A program made the translations under genes and the position numbers. The notes beneath the pieces were generated by a model, which was not told where the DNA came from, made no database searches, and saw only the letters and a program-made list of their open reading frames with translations. A DNA stretch of 64,000 nucleotides, from assembly GCA_947561585.1 (NCBI GenBank), contig CANNZV010000946.1, forward strand, positions 1-64,000. Reading direction: 5' to 3'. Origin of the DNA: Caprella mutica. Its lineage: Eukaryota; Arthropoda; Malacostraca; Amphipoda; Caprellidae. Numbering within the stretch: the first letter of the stretch is position 1; each line of letters begins with the position of its first letter. Of this stretch, positions 1 to 11,566 are shown one piece after another.

Positions 1-96
1 AGCAAGCATTATTCCTGGGATATTAAGGGAATAACCCAGGGAAGATGGATTTATTCCTGGCATATTCCCTTAATATCCCAGGAATAAATCCTTGCT
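1..96. repeat. Inverted repeat at the window edge
   Basis: Bases 1-33 and 63-96 are near-perfect reverse complements (left arm begins AGCAAGCATTATTCCTGGGA; right arm ends AATAAATCCTTGCT). They form a hairpin with a loop of about 30 bases. It resembles one end or the whole of a small foldback MITE. The left flank lies outside the window, so a target duplication cannot be checked. Confidence 0.6.
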
Positions 97-914
97 GCCT
101 GGGTTATAGCATTATGAGAGGAACAGATGCAGGCAGCAACAGAAACACTAGAAGTCTGACTTACATTCTCATGCGGAACAGCTGCAAAACTAGGAATGAT
201 CGTTATCTGGGAATGCAAATGTTAAAAGATGTTAGCATTATATTTAAATATATAATATATAAATACAAAACTACTTATGTGGTTTCATGTTCTGAAACAT
301 TATTTAAGTTTAGATTGAGATAGCTAAATGATTTTCATGACAATTTTTGTTTTGTTTCTTCTATAATGTACGTAATATACATCAAAATCTTCTGATTTTA
401 TTTTTATTCTCAAGTCATTATTTGAACTTTTCATGAACAAATAAACTTAATTATTGCGTCGTGAGAAATACTGCTATACTGTTTGTGTGAATTTTAAAAT
501 TCATTATTAAGCCATTTTAATCCGTTCACTTTATCATTAATTGAAATAGGTAATTTCAAAAGAATATCATTGCTCTCCTCTAAGCCATCAATCCTTTCAA
601 TAAATTTAAATGTATACGATAAAAATAAATATGTATATTTGAATTCGCTACTAGGTAATATGCTGAAGAATAATTAAATACTAAAATATCAATAAAAGAC
701 AGCTAATTTTTCCTATATGAGTGTGCAATAGTTAGCCCGCTACCGAGGTAAATTTTCTAAATGTAAACATAGAAAATGATTTAAATGAGAGACTGAGTTG
801 AATATATAGTTATGATTGTAGGTTCTACCATTCCATAATGAATCAATAACATTGCAAACAATTAAAATTTTTTTACTATAAATGAAATAACTTCGACTCC
901 TTTAATTGAAATAG
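97..914. other. AT-rich non-coding stretch
   Basis: No gene, RNA or repeat is recognisable here. The 92-codon frame at 45-323 overlaps the edge hairpin and has no family resemblance, so I do not call it. Confidence 0.5.
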
Positions 915-1234
915 CTGGGGACTCCTCTGGTTTATAAAGGACTCCAAGTAACAACTGGGGACTCCTCAGGTTTATAAATGACTCCAAGTAGCAACTGGGG
1001 ACTCCTCAGGTTTATAAAGGACTCCAAGTAACAACTGGGGACTCCTCAGGTTTATAAATGACTCCAAGTAGCAACTGGGGACTCCTCAGGTTTATAAAGG
1101 ACTCCAAGTAACAACTGGGGACTCCTCAGGTTTATAAATGACTCCAAGTAGCAACTGGGGACTCCTCAGGTTTATAAAGGACTCCAAGTAACAACTGGGG
1201 ACTCCTCAGGTTTATTAAGGACTCCAAGTAACAA
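915..1234. repeat. 40-bp tandem repeat, 8 units
   Basis: Each unit starts CTGGGGACTCCTCAGG, then TTTATAAA and GACTCCAAGTA. Units alternate between two variants (AAGG...AACA and AATG...AGCA), so units 1-8 follow an 80-bp higher-order period. The spacing is exactly 40 bp throughout. Confidence 0.95.
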
Positions 1235-2032
1235 AAAAAAGAGACTCTATTTAATCATAACGATGTGAGATTCAAAAGTCACTAATTTTCATTTAGCCAA
1301 CATTCAGTGGGTGGAAGTGAAGTTAAATTTTCATTTAAGATGCCTAATTAGTTGGTATGGTGTGGGTAAGTCTCTCCCCTTTGATAATAAAGAATATTCT
1401 GTTATGCTGTGAATTTATTATTTTAGAGGTCATTCTGTTTTAATTGTATTAAGTCTAATTTATCACGAAATGAATTGTTTATAAATAAATACAATTGATT
1501 TAAAAAAAAAGGCCGAACGATTCAATTCACAAAGTATAGAAGGTATATAAATTATGAGCTAATTATGTAATCGGTGTTTCATTATTTATCTCGCTATCGC
1601 TGCAAGGTATTGTGAAATGTTAGTGTTCCTCATTAATACAACAACTCAATGTTTGAATAAAATGAAGAGATTTTTAGTTGGGAAGAATTATATTCGAAAG
1701 ATTTATAATAATTTATTTTAATCTTGATTACTGGAAGAATCATAGTAAATATTAGAGGAAAATTGTTTGTTACATTCAATATAATGAGAAGAAATCATTA
1801 TAATTTTTAAGCTTTATAATTTTTTTAATGATTTATAGAATTAAAATTGAAGTGATGTTCTATATCCATCTACTCACTCTTATGATCATTAATAGATCAT
1901 AATAATAATTATTTTATCATTGATAATAATCACTAATCGAAATTACATTTTACTTTAACAATTTTCAAAGTCTTTAGTCAATTGTATCACCAAATTCTTT
2001 CGAGCTGGGTGTTGTTGTTGCCGGTACATCAG

Positions 2033-2446
2033 TTAAAATGTAATGATAGAGTTCTTGTTGTTGAGCTTGCAGTTGAAACTCTTCTTGGCTTCACAACCAG
2101 CTTTGTCTGGATAATCACAAACATTCAATGTTGGGTTGAAGTGAAGTTTGCGAGGACATTTCTGTCGTATAGCTTGTCCGTTACTGCACTGGAAGAACAA
2201 ACGACAAAACCTAGGGTGTGGGAAGTACGCTCCGACTGGAGCCTTCTCACAATCAGGAGCACATGGTCCAGCTGAAGAACCTGTCATGAAAATACAAGAA
2301 TTAGAATGTTTAAGTTATTATAATAGTTAAACGAATATGAATATACACAAGTTTCATACGACAATAATCATAAATTTAAATTTCAACCTACCATAAACTA
2401 ATGCCAACAGGACAATAGATAGAGTGGCAAATCTGATCAGACTCAT
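2033..2446 (-). CDS. Secreted single-domain chitin-binding (Peritrophin-A/CBM14) protein, copy A
   Basis: Two exons: 2446-2392 (ATG in CAAGATGAG) and 2280-2033. They join through a phase-1 GT-AG intron (donor G|GTAGGT, acceptor TGACAG|GT). The spliced product is 100 residues. Residues 1-19 form a hydrophobic signal peptide (MSLIRF...LLALVYG), which predicts secretion. Cysteines 29, 44, 50, 60, 73 and 81 fit the six-cysteine chitin-binding type 2 spacing. Extra cysteines at 25 and 89 could pair with each other. Aromatic residues typical of the sugar-binding face are at F47, F48, F66 and Y75. In this family such proteins bind chitin in cuticle or peritrophic matrix; the tissue cannot be told here. 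By hand count, 76 of the first 90 residues match the paralogue at 9324-9777. The C-terminus is shorter and unlike the paralogue: the stop follows NSIITF, and a diverged tail continues out of frame. The gene could therefore be functional with a new terminus or slightly damaged. Confidence 0.85.
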
Positions 2447-2516
2447 CTTGAAGTTGGTAGTGTTTTTCTTTTATAGGTACAAGGGGTAGTGTTCTGTGTT
2501 CCTAACTGTCTAGGTG

Positions 2517-2523
2517 TTATATA
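2517..2523 (-). promoter_or_regulatory. TATA box of chitin-binding gene A
   Basis: TATATAA on the minus strand lies 71 bp upstream of the ATG. It sits within CCTATATAACACCTAGACAG, which recurs at the same distance in copy B. The conserved spacing and context in two diverging copies support a real core promoter. Transcription probably starts about 30 bp downstream. Confidence 0.75.
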
Positions 2524-3217
2524 GGCAACAGTTTAGATATTCGGAACCACTCTTATCTACTAAAATCTCACTATCTTCTAGCGTGCAGGTGTGAAAGGAA
2601 ATACTTTAGGTACGAAATCGTAAACTAGATTTTTTCATCTTATTAAGATTAAGGAGCCGCAATTATAGTTGTATTATGTGTTATCAGGTGATAGGAAATT
2701 GAATTCACAATCATGATAATTCACAGAAATGCTAATACGTTTTTTTTAACCTATTCATGATAAAGTTTAAATTCGTTTTCAAGTTCCTTGACAGGGTAAA
2801 ACCAATTTCTCAATAGAAATGAAATTGATATTTCAAGGTATTGATATTCTAGTATATTGAAATTGCCAATTATTATGTTTCTAAAGACTTGAAGTGATTA
2901 CAAAAATAACATTTACGTTTTCAATTTAATGTTGTGTCTAATGTATTCAATTTCGTAATTCGCTTTACTTATCTTATCTTTAATATTATTATCAATAATA
3001 AATAAACTATTCTCTTAGCAACTCATATCACTGATACAGGGTAATCGTTGTTTTCTGTTGCAGTTAATTAGCTGGAAGTATAAAGATATAGAAAACAGTT
3101 TTATATTTGAAGGACAATTACAGCATTTTTATATTTAGAGGAATAAGAATTTTTTTACAGAAAGGAAAATTCATTCGGGATCTTTGAATTCCCTGAAGGG
3201 TGGACCTAACCTTCTAA

Positions 3218-3553
3218 GGCCCATACTATACTGGCAGTTCCACCGCCGCGGTGCTACTGCTTTGCTACTGCTTCTTAAAATCCAAAGAATACCAGAAGGT
3301 GAGAACGCGGCGTTTTCGCCACGTTCTCACTTCACCGCCCAGTATACTTTGCAAGCGGTGCTACCATGGCGGTGGTAACGCGTCCTGATGCGGTGCCACC
3401 GCCTAGCGCCTTAGCAACGAAGACTGCCAAGGCGGTAGCACCACCAGTATACTATGCAAATTTGCTTTTCCATTAATTTAGCCGTGATTAATTGAAGATG
3501 CGTAAACAGGGCAGTGGCACCGCAGCGGTGGAACTGCCAGTATAGTATGGGCC
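3218..3553. mobile_element. GC-rich MITE with TTAA-type flank
   Basis: The terminal inverted repeats start GGCCCATACTATACTGGCAG and continue as GTTCCACCGC; the right end is the reverse complement with a few mismatches. The right flank is TTAA and the left is CTAA, consistent with a mutated TTAA target duplication as in piggyBac-type elements. The 336-bp interior has no transposase. It contains a strong hairpin at 3300-3331 (stem GTGAGAACG, loop about TTTT) and repeated GCGGTGG/CCACCGC motifs. GC is far above the surroundings. The 64-codon frame at 3184-3378 is incidental. Confidence 0.8.
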
Positions 3554-3557
3554 TTAA

Positions 3558-5055
3558 ACATCTCCCTCGTGACATAGAGTTTTCCTAGTTCGCGAAAGAG
3601 AAAGTTTTCATTTTCTTTCGTGAAAATTCCCAGTTGGGTAAGCATGCTGGCGGCAATCCCTTGGATAGCTCATGGTTTAAATATGGCGTATATCTAAGGA
3701 TCTGTATATTACTATTTTTCATTGCAATATCATTTTTCCCCTTTATTCGATACTTCCATTTTCAATTTACTTTTGCTATGACTATTAATGAAGATAAAAT
3801 ATAAGAATCCAAGTTCCTATCTCATTCACAATATTTCTTTCTAATTCATTAATTATAAAATTCAAATCCCCTAATCTAATGAAGCCTAATTACTATGGAT
3901 GATCGTACAGAAGGACTTGTTCTTGCGTAGCCTATACTTGGTGATGACAATTCTTTGGTGGAGTGCTACAGTCTTCGGACGTTTCGCAAGGCACTACTTG
4001 GTTCAATTTCTGCTTTACGGCAACTTCTGTTAAAGAGCTGAACAGGAACCTGATAGTTATCATTTATATTCTATAGTAACGGATAAGTGTCTCACATGAA
4101 GATTGTAGGTCGCTGGAGCTCAGATAGCTGTGTGAACTGTGCAGCATAGCGCACTGTTTGCTACAGGAGCAAACAGTGACTGTATGGAAACTGGGAGTAA
4201 TCCTGCTATTGGTAAAACTACTTTTGTTATTAATTTGAGTTATTTGGAATTCACTTATGAATTTCTTGACGTGCATGTATGACTCATGTGTGGAAGCTTA
4301 TAAACCTTAGCACTGAATTAAGAATCCAGCTTCCAAAGTGATTAATTGACAATGGATGATAAAACTTATTTAATTACATGAAACTATAGCTCTCTTTTAG
4401 TTCATTATTTTGTTGGTTGATTGATATCCTTTTTCTGGTGGGTGATTTATTATCCCTTATGGATTTAATATTACGTGATCAATAATTTGCTACTGATAAT
4501 TAATTTTCTTTTAGAGTTATTAGATAGAATTAAGGAACAAGGAAAAGACGTGTCCTCACGGGACCAAAGCCAGGTATTAATATTTCTAGAGGGTGTAAGG
4601 AGTGTGACATCCGCAAGAGGTGTTAGTAGTGTTTGCGTGATTACACACTACGACCTAATTGTACTGATCAACTACTAAAGATTTAAACTAAGTATGTACT
4701 ATGACTACATTTACTATATAAGCTTATCAAGTTGTACCATAAAAGTTGTAACAATATTGGAGCAATATAATAACAAAATAAAAGCAATGATGTAACAGTA
4801 CTGCGGCAAAAATGCCCAGGAAACTATGGAAAGGAAAAAATAAGTAAAAATTTAAATCAATATGGTACAAATTATATTTATATTAATTACAATTTCTATA
4901 ATATTTTATATTACTTTCCAAACTCAGAAGACAAGTTCTAACTAATAGGAATGTATCTGATCAACTTCTAATGCGTCTAAGTTCCTAATTCTCTCCTAAC
5001 ATTTCAAAATAGTTTAATCCTCCAAACGCATTCATTAGATCCTTTAAGCACCTTA
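3558..5055. other. Non-coding stretch
   Basis: Only short unrecognisable frames occur here (for example 4064-4276 minus and 4475-4678 plus). I see no RNA gene or repeat. Confidence 0.5.
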
Positions 5056-5112
5056 ATGACACAGAGATCGAGATTTGTCATCCTTGTGATCATTCCTCAG
5101 GTCTATGGATTG

Positions 5113-7185
5113 AATAGCTCTACACTGTGCACTTTATTTACAACTATTGGTGGTTGTTTTAGCTCTACACTGTGCACTTTATTTACAACTATTGGTGGTT
5201 GTTTTAACTCTTCACTGTGCACTTTATTTACAACTATTGGTGGTTGTTTTAACTCTTCATTGTGCACTTTATTTACAACTATTGGTGGTTGTTTTAACTC
5301 TACACTGTGCACTTTATTTACAACTATTGGTGGTTGTTTTAACTCTTCACTGTGCACTTTATTTACAATTATTGGTGGTTGTTTTAACTCCTCACTGTGC
5401 ACTTTATTTACAACTATTGGTGGTTGTTTCAACTCTTCACTATGCACTTTATTTACAACTATTGGTGGTTATTTTAACCCTTCATTGTGCACTTTATTTA
5501 CAACTATTGGTGGTTGTTTTAACTCTTCACTGTGCACTTTATTTACAACTATTGGTGGTTGTTTTAGCTCTTCACTGTGCACTTTATTTACAATTATTGG
5601 TGGTTGTTTTAACTCTTCACTGTGCACTTTATTTACAACTATTGGTGGTTGTTTTAGCTCTTCACTGTGCACTTTATTTACAATTATTGGTGGTTGTTTT
5701 AACTCTTCATTGTGCACTTTATTTACAACTATTGGTGGTTGTTTTTACTCTTCATTGTGCACTTTATTTAAAACTATTGGTGGTTGTTTTAACCCTTCAC
5801 TGTGCACTTTATTTACAACTATTGGTGGTTGTTTTAACTCTTCACTGTGGACTTTATTTGCAACTATTGGTGGTTGTTATAACTCTTCACTGTGCACTTT
5901 ATTTACAACTATTGGTGGTTGTTTTCACCCTTCACTGTGCACTTTATTTACAACTATTGGTGGTTGCTTTAACTCTTCACTGTGCACTTTATTTACAATT
6001 ATTGGTGGTTGTTTTAACTCCTCACTGTGCACTTTATTTACAACTATTGGTGGTTGTTTTAACTCTTCACTATGCACTTTATTTACAACTATTGGTGGTT
6101 ATTTTAACCCTTCATTGTGCACTTTATTTACAACTATTGGTGGTTGTTTTAACTCTTCACTGTGCACTTTATTTACAACTATTGGTGGTTGTTTTAGCTC
6201 TTCACTGTGCACTTTATTTACAATTATTGGTGGTTGTTTTAACTCTTCACTGTGCACTTTATTTACAACTATTGGTGGTTGTTTTAGCTCTTCACTGTGC
6301 ACTTTATTTACAATTATTGGTGGTTGTTTTAACTCTTCATTGTGCACTTTATTTACAACTATTGGTGGTTGTTTTTACTCTTCATTGTGCACTTTATTTA
6401 AAACTATTGGTGGTTGTTTTAACCCTTCACTGTGCACTTTATTTACAACTATTGGTGGTTGTTTTAACTCTTCACTGTGGACTTTATTTGCAACTATTGG
6501 TGGTTGTTATAACTCTTCACTGTGCACTTTATTTACAACTATTGGTGGTTGTTTTCACCCTTCACTGTGCACTTTATTTACAACTATTGGTGGTTGCTTT
6601 AACTCTTCACTGTGCACTTTATTTACAATTATTGGTGGTTGTTTTAACTCCTCACTGTGCACTTTATTTACAACTATTGGTGGTTGTTTTAACTCTTCAC
6701 TATGCACTTTATTTACAACTATTGGTGGTTATTTTAACCCTTCATTGTGCACTTTATTTACAACTATTGGTGGTTGTTTTAACTCTTCACTGTGCACTTT
6801 ATTTACAACTATTGGTGGTTGTTTTAGCTCTTCACTGTGCACTTTATTTACAACTATTGGTGGTTGTTTTAACTCTTCACTGTGCACTTTATTTACAATT
6901 ATTGGTGGTTGTTTTAACTCTTCACTGTGCACTTTATTTACAACTATTGGTGGTTGTTTTAACTCTTCACTGTGCACTTTATTTACAATTATTGGTGGTT
7001 GTTTTAACTCTTCACTGTGCAATTTATTTACAACTATTGGTGGTTGTTTTAACTCTTCACTGTGCACTTTATTTACAATTATTGGTGGTTGTTTTAACTC
7101 TTCACTGTGCACTTTATTTACAATTATTTGTTGTTGTTTTAAACCTTTACTGTGAACTCCATTTACAACTATTGGTGGTTATTTC
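5113..7185. repeat. 45-bp satellite, about 46 units, with 630-bp higher-order repeat
   Basis: The unit reads TGCACTTTATTTACAACTAT, TGGTGGTTGTTTTAACTC and TTCACTG. Diagnostic variants (AAAACTATT at 5770/6400, TGTGGACTTTATTTG at 5847/6477, GGTTATTTTAACCC at 5466/6096/6726) recur exactly 630 bp apart, giving two full 14-unit higher-order copies (about 5341-5970 and 5971-6600) and a partial third to about 6850. Because 45 is divisible by 3 and the unit has no stop in two forward frames, frames of 699 codons (5056-7155) and 688 codons (5147-7213) stay open. The first begins with a hydrophobic stretch and then repeats NSSLCTLFTTIGGCF. Short minus frames also occur. Both forward frames vary alike, so coding is not supported. 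Confidence 0.95.
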
Positions 7186-7190
7186 AACTA

Positions 7191-7639
7191 ACAACTATTT
7201 GTGTTTTTTCTAGCTCTTTATTGTGCAGGTTTACTTAACTATTGATAGTTTTATTCCCTTCATTGTGCATAAATAACCGATAATCCTTTATTTTCATTTA
7301 ACCTTCTCGTTTCGAAATTATATACAACGAACTAGAAAACAGATAAATGATCAGCTATACGACTATAGGTTTCAGTCACTCTATATTCTATAAACTATAA
7401 AAAGTCAATATTATTGTTTTTAATTATATTGATATCAAAATCGCAGTTTTATCATAGAGTATTCAGTTATTCTTTTCTTTCAATAGAATCATTGTATATT
7501 GCCTATGGAGGTTCATAAACGACTACCAATAACAATATGTGCATCCACGATAAGTTCTTCATAAAAATGGGGTAACATGAGATCATCTTTTCACTAAGAG
7601 AAAGACCTACAAATTTAGCGATATGCTATTAAAATTATT
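7191..7639. other. Non-coding stretch after the satellite
   Basis: AT-rich sequence without recognisable genes. Degenerate satellite-like remnants (TTATTGTGCAGG, TTCATTGTGCAT) run to about 7270. Confidence 0.5.
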
Positions 7640-8628
7640 TAACGATTCAAAAGTCACTAAATTTTCAATTAGGTAACATTCGGTCAAATACCTCACATCA
7701 AAGTAATAGATTTAATTTCATCATATGATTCTTTAATTTCTGGTGGTAACAATTGTACTTTTAATAACAGATGCTATCAATATGTTATCCCAAGAAAGAA
7801 GGCAAAAAGATCTTTATGCGGATATTTGTATGTAAATCACTCATCCAAAGTTTAAATTTCGATATCCTCTGGATAATATGGAAATTACATTGACTTCAAA
7901 TCGTTTAAATGACAAGATATTGTTTGATAGTTAGAATATTTTTAATCATTTGTGGTAAACTATAATATTAATTACTTGACTTCAAGGTAAGATTTGAACG
8001 TAATTCATTAAAATAATTTTAATCTGCATCGATGTCATTAAAGATAGTATGAATCATCAAACAATTATATCATCGTGAAAATTAGTTGTGAAATTGCGGG
8101 TATTTCCTCTACTTTTTAATTATGAAGAATGGTATGTGATGCTTTGAATTTAAATTTTTTGAGTAAATTTTATTTTTATTTGTTCTACAAAAATTATATG
8201 ATAAGCCACTCAATGAAATGTTAGTAAATATTAGATGCAATTGGTTTATAAAATATCCAATTTATTGTAACTCTACAATAGTAACTACATTATCTAATCA
8301 GTAGTTCATTTTCTACATCGTCATTGCCGCAAGATATTGTGTAATGTATTCGGTACAAATATATAGGAAAAAATCAACTTATGTTCCAATAAATTAGTGG
8401 ATTTTCCAATTCTAGGAAATTCATAGTGATAAAGATTTATGACTATTTTATTAATTTCGTTTTCCTAATAAATAATCACAAATATAATGGGAAGATTATT
8501 TATTACTTACAATATGATGCAAATAATTTATCAATCTTTTTGGAAAATAATGTCAAAAGTATAAGCTTTATTAATTTATTATGATTTATAAGTATACACA
8601 ATTTTGAAGTAAGATTTGGATATCCAAA

Positions 8629-8678
8629 CAATTTACCAAATTCGGTAAATTGTCCTGCGCAATTTACCGAATTGCGCA
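8629..8678. repeat. Two adjacent hairpins sharing a sequence arm
   Basis: CAATTTACC-AAATTC-GGTAAATTG (8629-8652) is a perfect 9-bp stem. It is followed by TGCGCAATT-TACCG-AATTGCGCA (8656-8678), another perfect 9-bp stem. CAATTTACC recurs inside the second hairpin, so alternative pairings are possible. Confidence 0.7.
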
Positions 8679-8897
8679 ATCCCGAGAGATAGCTGCAAAA
8701 ACTCAAACCCTGAAACATCTAGAGTGTCGAAGAGACTCGTTCCGGTTTGAATATAGATTTATATTTTAAAAACTTGAGTCGAGTTGCCAGAAATCAATGC
8801 ATTAATTGCTTAAATATTTATTTATGTGAAGTCAATGAAGATAATGTAGGATATTGTATTTTATTTAATTTTACATCATATTATTATCTGGCAGAAA

Positions 8898-9024
8898 TCT
8901 GAAGCCCGGGTGAAATACATTTGCTGTTGCATCACATTTTAATTCACACCAAAATTACTAATATTCCTATGAGTGTGATGCAAAATGTGACACATCAAAG
9001 GTTGTACTTCAATCGGGCTTCAGA
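8898..9024. mobile_element. 127-bp hairpin MITE
   Basis: The ends are TCTGAAGCCCG and CGGGCTTCAGA. Inverted homology continues inward (TTGCATCACATTTT against TGTGATGCAAAATGTG). It has no coding capacity. A clear target duplication is not visible. Confidence 0.65.
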
Positions 9025-9323
9025 GGTCCACCTGATCAAAATGATATAAAACTAAATATATCACAATTTATTTTTACATTAATTCACTAATATTTATACG
9101 ATGCAGAAATACGTCATAGACAATGAAATTCACGGAGTTTCAGCAACTAGTATTTTAATTATGCACTCAGGGTGTTCCAGGGTTAAAAATGCGCAGCGCA
9201 CTTTTAAGACATCGCAATTCTGTAAATTGTGAGTTACTTATTCACTCAAATAATCATAGATAATAATCACTTATCGAAATTACTGACTATCGGAATTTAT
9301 AATTCGACACTTTGTAGGTCTTT

Positions 9324-9777
9324 TTAAGCAGCAGTTTTCGAACCGGGTGCTTCTGGTGCCTGAGCGTTGGCAATAGCGTCCTCCTTGTCCGACTTGCAGT
9401 GGAAATCTCTACTAGCCTCACATCCAGCTCTGTTGGGGTAGTCACAGACATTCAATGTCGGGTTGAAGTGGAGCTTGCGGGGACATTTCTGTCGGATAGC
9501 TTGTCCGTTACTGCACTGGAAGAACACTCTGCAATTTCTAGGGTGTGGGAAGTAAGACCCAACTGGGGCACTTTCACAGTCTGGAGCACATGGACCAGCT
9601 GAAGAGCCTGTGACGAAAATACCAGAATTAGAATAAACTATAATAGTACCTAAAAAAATATAAGTATACACAAGTTTCAAAAGTCATTATTCCTGAAATG
9701 CTAAAGTTAAGTTTTTACCCACCATAAACTAAAGCCAACAGGACAATAGCAACAGTAGTAAATTTGATCAGACTCAT
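9324..9777 (-). CDS. Secreted single-domain chitin-binding (Peritrophin-A/CBM14) protein, copy B
   Basis: Two exons: 9777-9723 and 9607-9324, with a phase-1 intron (donor G|GTGGGT, acceptor GTCACAG|GC) at the same codon as copy A. The product is 112 residues. Residues 1-19 are a signal peptide (MSLIKF...LLALVYG). The chitin-binding domain covers about residues 24-90, with cysteines at 29, 44, 50, 60, 73 and 81 (spacing 14-5-9-12-7) plus extra cysteines 25 and 89. Aromatic residues F47, F48, F66 and Y75 are kept. The tail is short and rich in Ala, Pro and charged residues (ends PGSKTAA). A frame reading through the intron also opens upstream at 9680, but the conserved splice sites and signal peptide favour the spliced form. 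The role inferred from the family is structural binding to chitin outside the cell. This copy looks intact and is the better model of the ancestral gene. Confidence 0.88.
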
Positions 9778-9847
9778 CTTGAAGTTGGTAGTGTTCTTCT
9801 TTTCTAGGTGGAAGGGGTAATGTTCTCTGTCCTTAACTGTCTAGGTG

Positions 9848-9854
9848 TTATATA
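9848..9854 (-). promoter_or_regulatory. TATA box of chitin-binding gene B
   Basis: TATATAA on the minus strand lies 71 bp upstream of the ATG, within CCTATATAACACCTAGACAG, identical in context and distance to copy A. Confidence 0.75.
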
Positions 9855-10413
9855 GGCAAGAGTTCAAATAACAGGAACCACTCTTATCAGCTCAAATATT
9901 CACAATATTTCATTAGTGTAAAAGGAAATGCCTTTGGTTAAATCGTAAACGGGATTAAAAGTATCAAGTTCAAAGAGCTGCATTTGAAGGTTAATAAATC
10001 ATATGTTATCAGATGATAAGAAATGGTATATACGTTCATAATAATTCGGGGAAATGCTAAGACGTAATTATTGATACGCATTTTTCTTGGTAAATTTTAA
10101 ATTTGTTTTTCAGTTCTTTGACATGGTAAAACCAATTCCCCAATAAAATAATATTGATATTTCAAGGTAATATGAAAACAACTTATCATATTCTATATTC
10201 CAGTAAATTGAAATTTCAAATTAATATGTGTCAATTAATTGACTAAAATTGATTTGAATAAGAATAGAACAGTCCTGTTTTTAATTAAATGATTTCTCTA
10301 ATATATTCGATTTCGTAATTTGATACATTTATAACTTTAATCTTATCTATATTTTCATCATCAATAATAAATAGAATATGCTCTTAACAACTCATATCAC
10401 TGATAGCGTGAGC

Positions 10414-10662
10414 GGACAGAATGCCTACGGACAAAATGCCTACGGACAAAATGCCTACGGACAAAATGCCTACGGACAAAATGCCTACTTACAAAATGCC
10501 TACTTACAAAATGCCTAACGGATGAAATGGTTAACGGACAAAATGCCTAACGGACAAAATGCCTAACAGACAAAATGCCTACGGACAAAATGCCTAACGG
10601 ACAAAATGCCTACGGACAAAATGCCTAACGGACAAAATGCCTAACGGACAAAATGCCTAAAA
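10414..10662 (+). repeat. Left inverted-repeat array of the foldback element
   Basis: About 15-16 copies of GGACAAAATGCCTAC or GGACAAAATGCCTAAC. Variants TTACAAAATGCC and GGATGAAATGGTTAAC occur in the middle, so 15- and 16-bp units are mixed. Confidence 0.93.
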
Positions 10663-11566
10663 TGCATTGTAAACTTTTTTCAAATATGGGAATAGTGAAC
10701 AAAGATGTATAATTTCTAATATGTGAGACCAAATGGAACAGTGAGTTTTGTCTCAGTGAGAGTTTATTAAATCACTTTCACATTGGATATGAACAATTGT
10801 AACTTATATAGCGTGCTTAGTGTAAACACATAATTATTTTGCTGTGTTTGTGATTTATCACTAAAGTGCTTGATCTATTTAACAAATCACTTGATTTTAA
10901 TAATCTTCCTCTATTTTGAATTTTTTCACTAGCCATCTAGCTACAGTCTTATTATTTTTTTCATTAGATATCTACAATCATCTCCTTTTATATTCATTTT
11001 TTCATTAGATATCAATAACAATTTCATTCTATTTTTATTTTGAAATTTTGTATATTTTGTTAGATAACTACATATATATATATATATATCAATTTATCAT
11101 CTTCAATCTATAGTGATGTCTATCGTTGCTTTTGAAATTCTAAAGCACGTTGGGTAATTTCAATATTTATATAAGTTAGTGCTGATATTCAATTAACTAC
11201 CCATGCTTATAAACAAACCCGTTGGTATTGTATTATTTAATTATCTTTGTATTAAAAGTTCCGTTTTAAAAAATATTAGATTATTCTCTTTGAATTATAA
11301 CTGAGACGAATTATATATTATTTACTTAGGTTTTACAAAAATAAAAAATAAAAACATTATTTGATGTTCAATGAAAAGGTTAATTACAATATAATGTAGT
11401 CTGTTTTATCTTTACTAATAATCATTTCATTAAAGATATCACTTCAATATTTCATATTTGGCCCTTTTATCAAAATATTGAGTTTATTTTTTATTCTCTT
11501 TCAAAAATTCTTTTACGTCATTATTCTACTATTTTTATATTCAAATATTCATATGTTTTGTAAATT

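Larger units (their letters stand above)
1265..3095. repeat. Segmental duplication, copy A
   Basis: This block is homologous to 7640-11830. Matches include TTCAAAAGTCACTAA at the left (1270; copy B about 7646), GCAAGRTATTGTG near 1600 and 8328, GATAATAATCACT near 1922 and 9262, the whole gene, its promoter, and ACTCATATCACTGATA near 3021. Identity is high in exons and promoter and lower between them. The chitin-binding gene sits inside. Copy A lacks the 1340-bp element found in copy B. Confidence 0.8.

Noticed and set aside
2148..2330. Plus-strand frames opposite the chitin-binding exons (also 9399-9602)
   Set aside because: They are antisense shadows of real exons on the minus strand.
5056..7155. 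699-codon reading frame with 15-residue repeats as a gene
   Set aside because: A second forward frame of 688 codons is equally open, variants accumulate alike in both, and the unit length divisible by 3 explains the openness.
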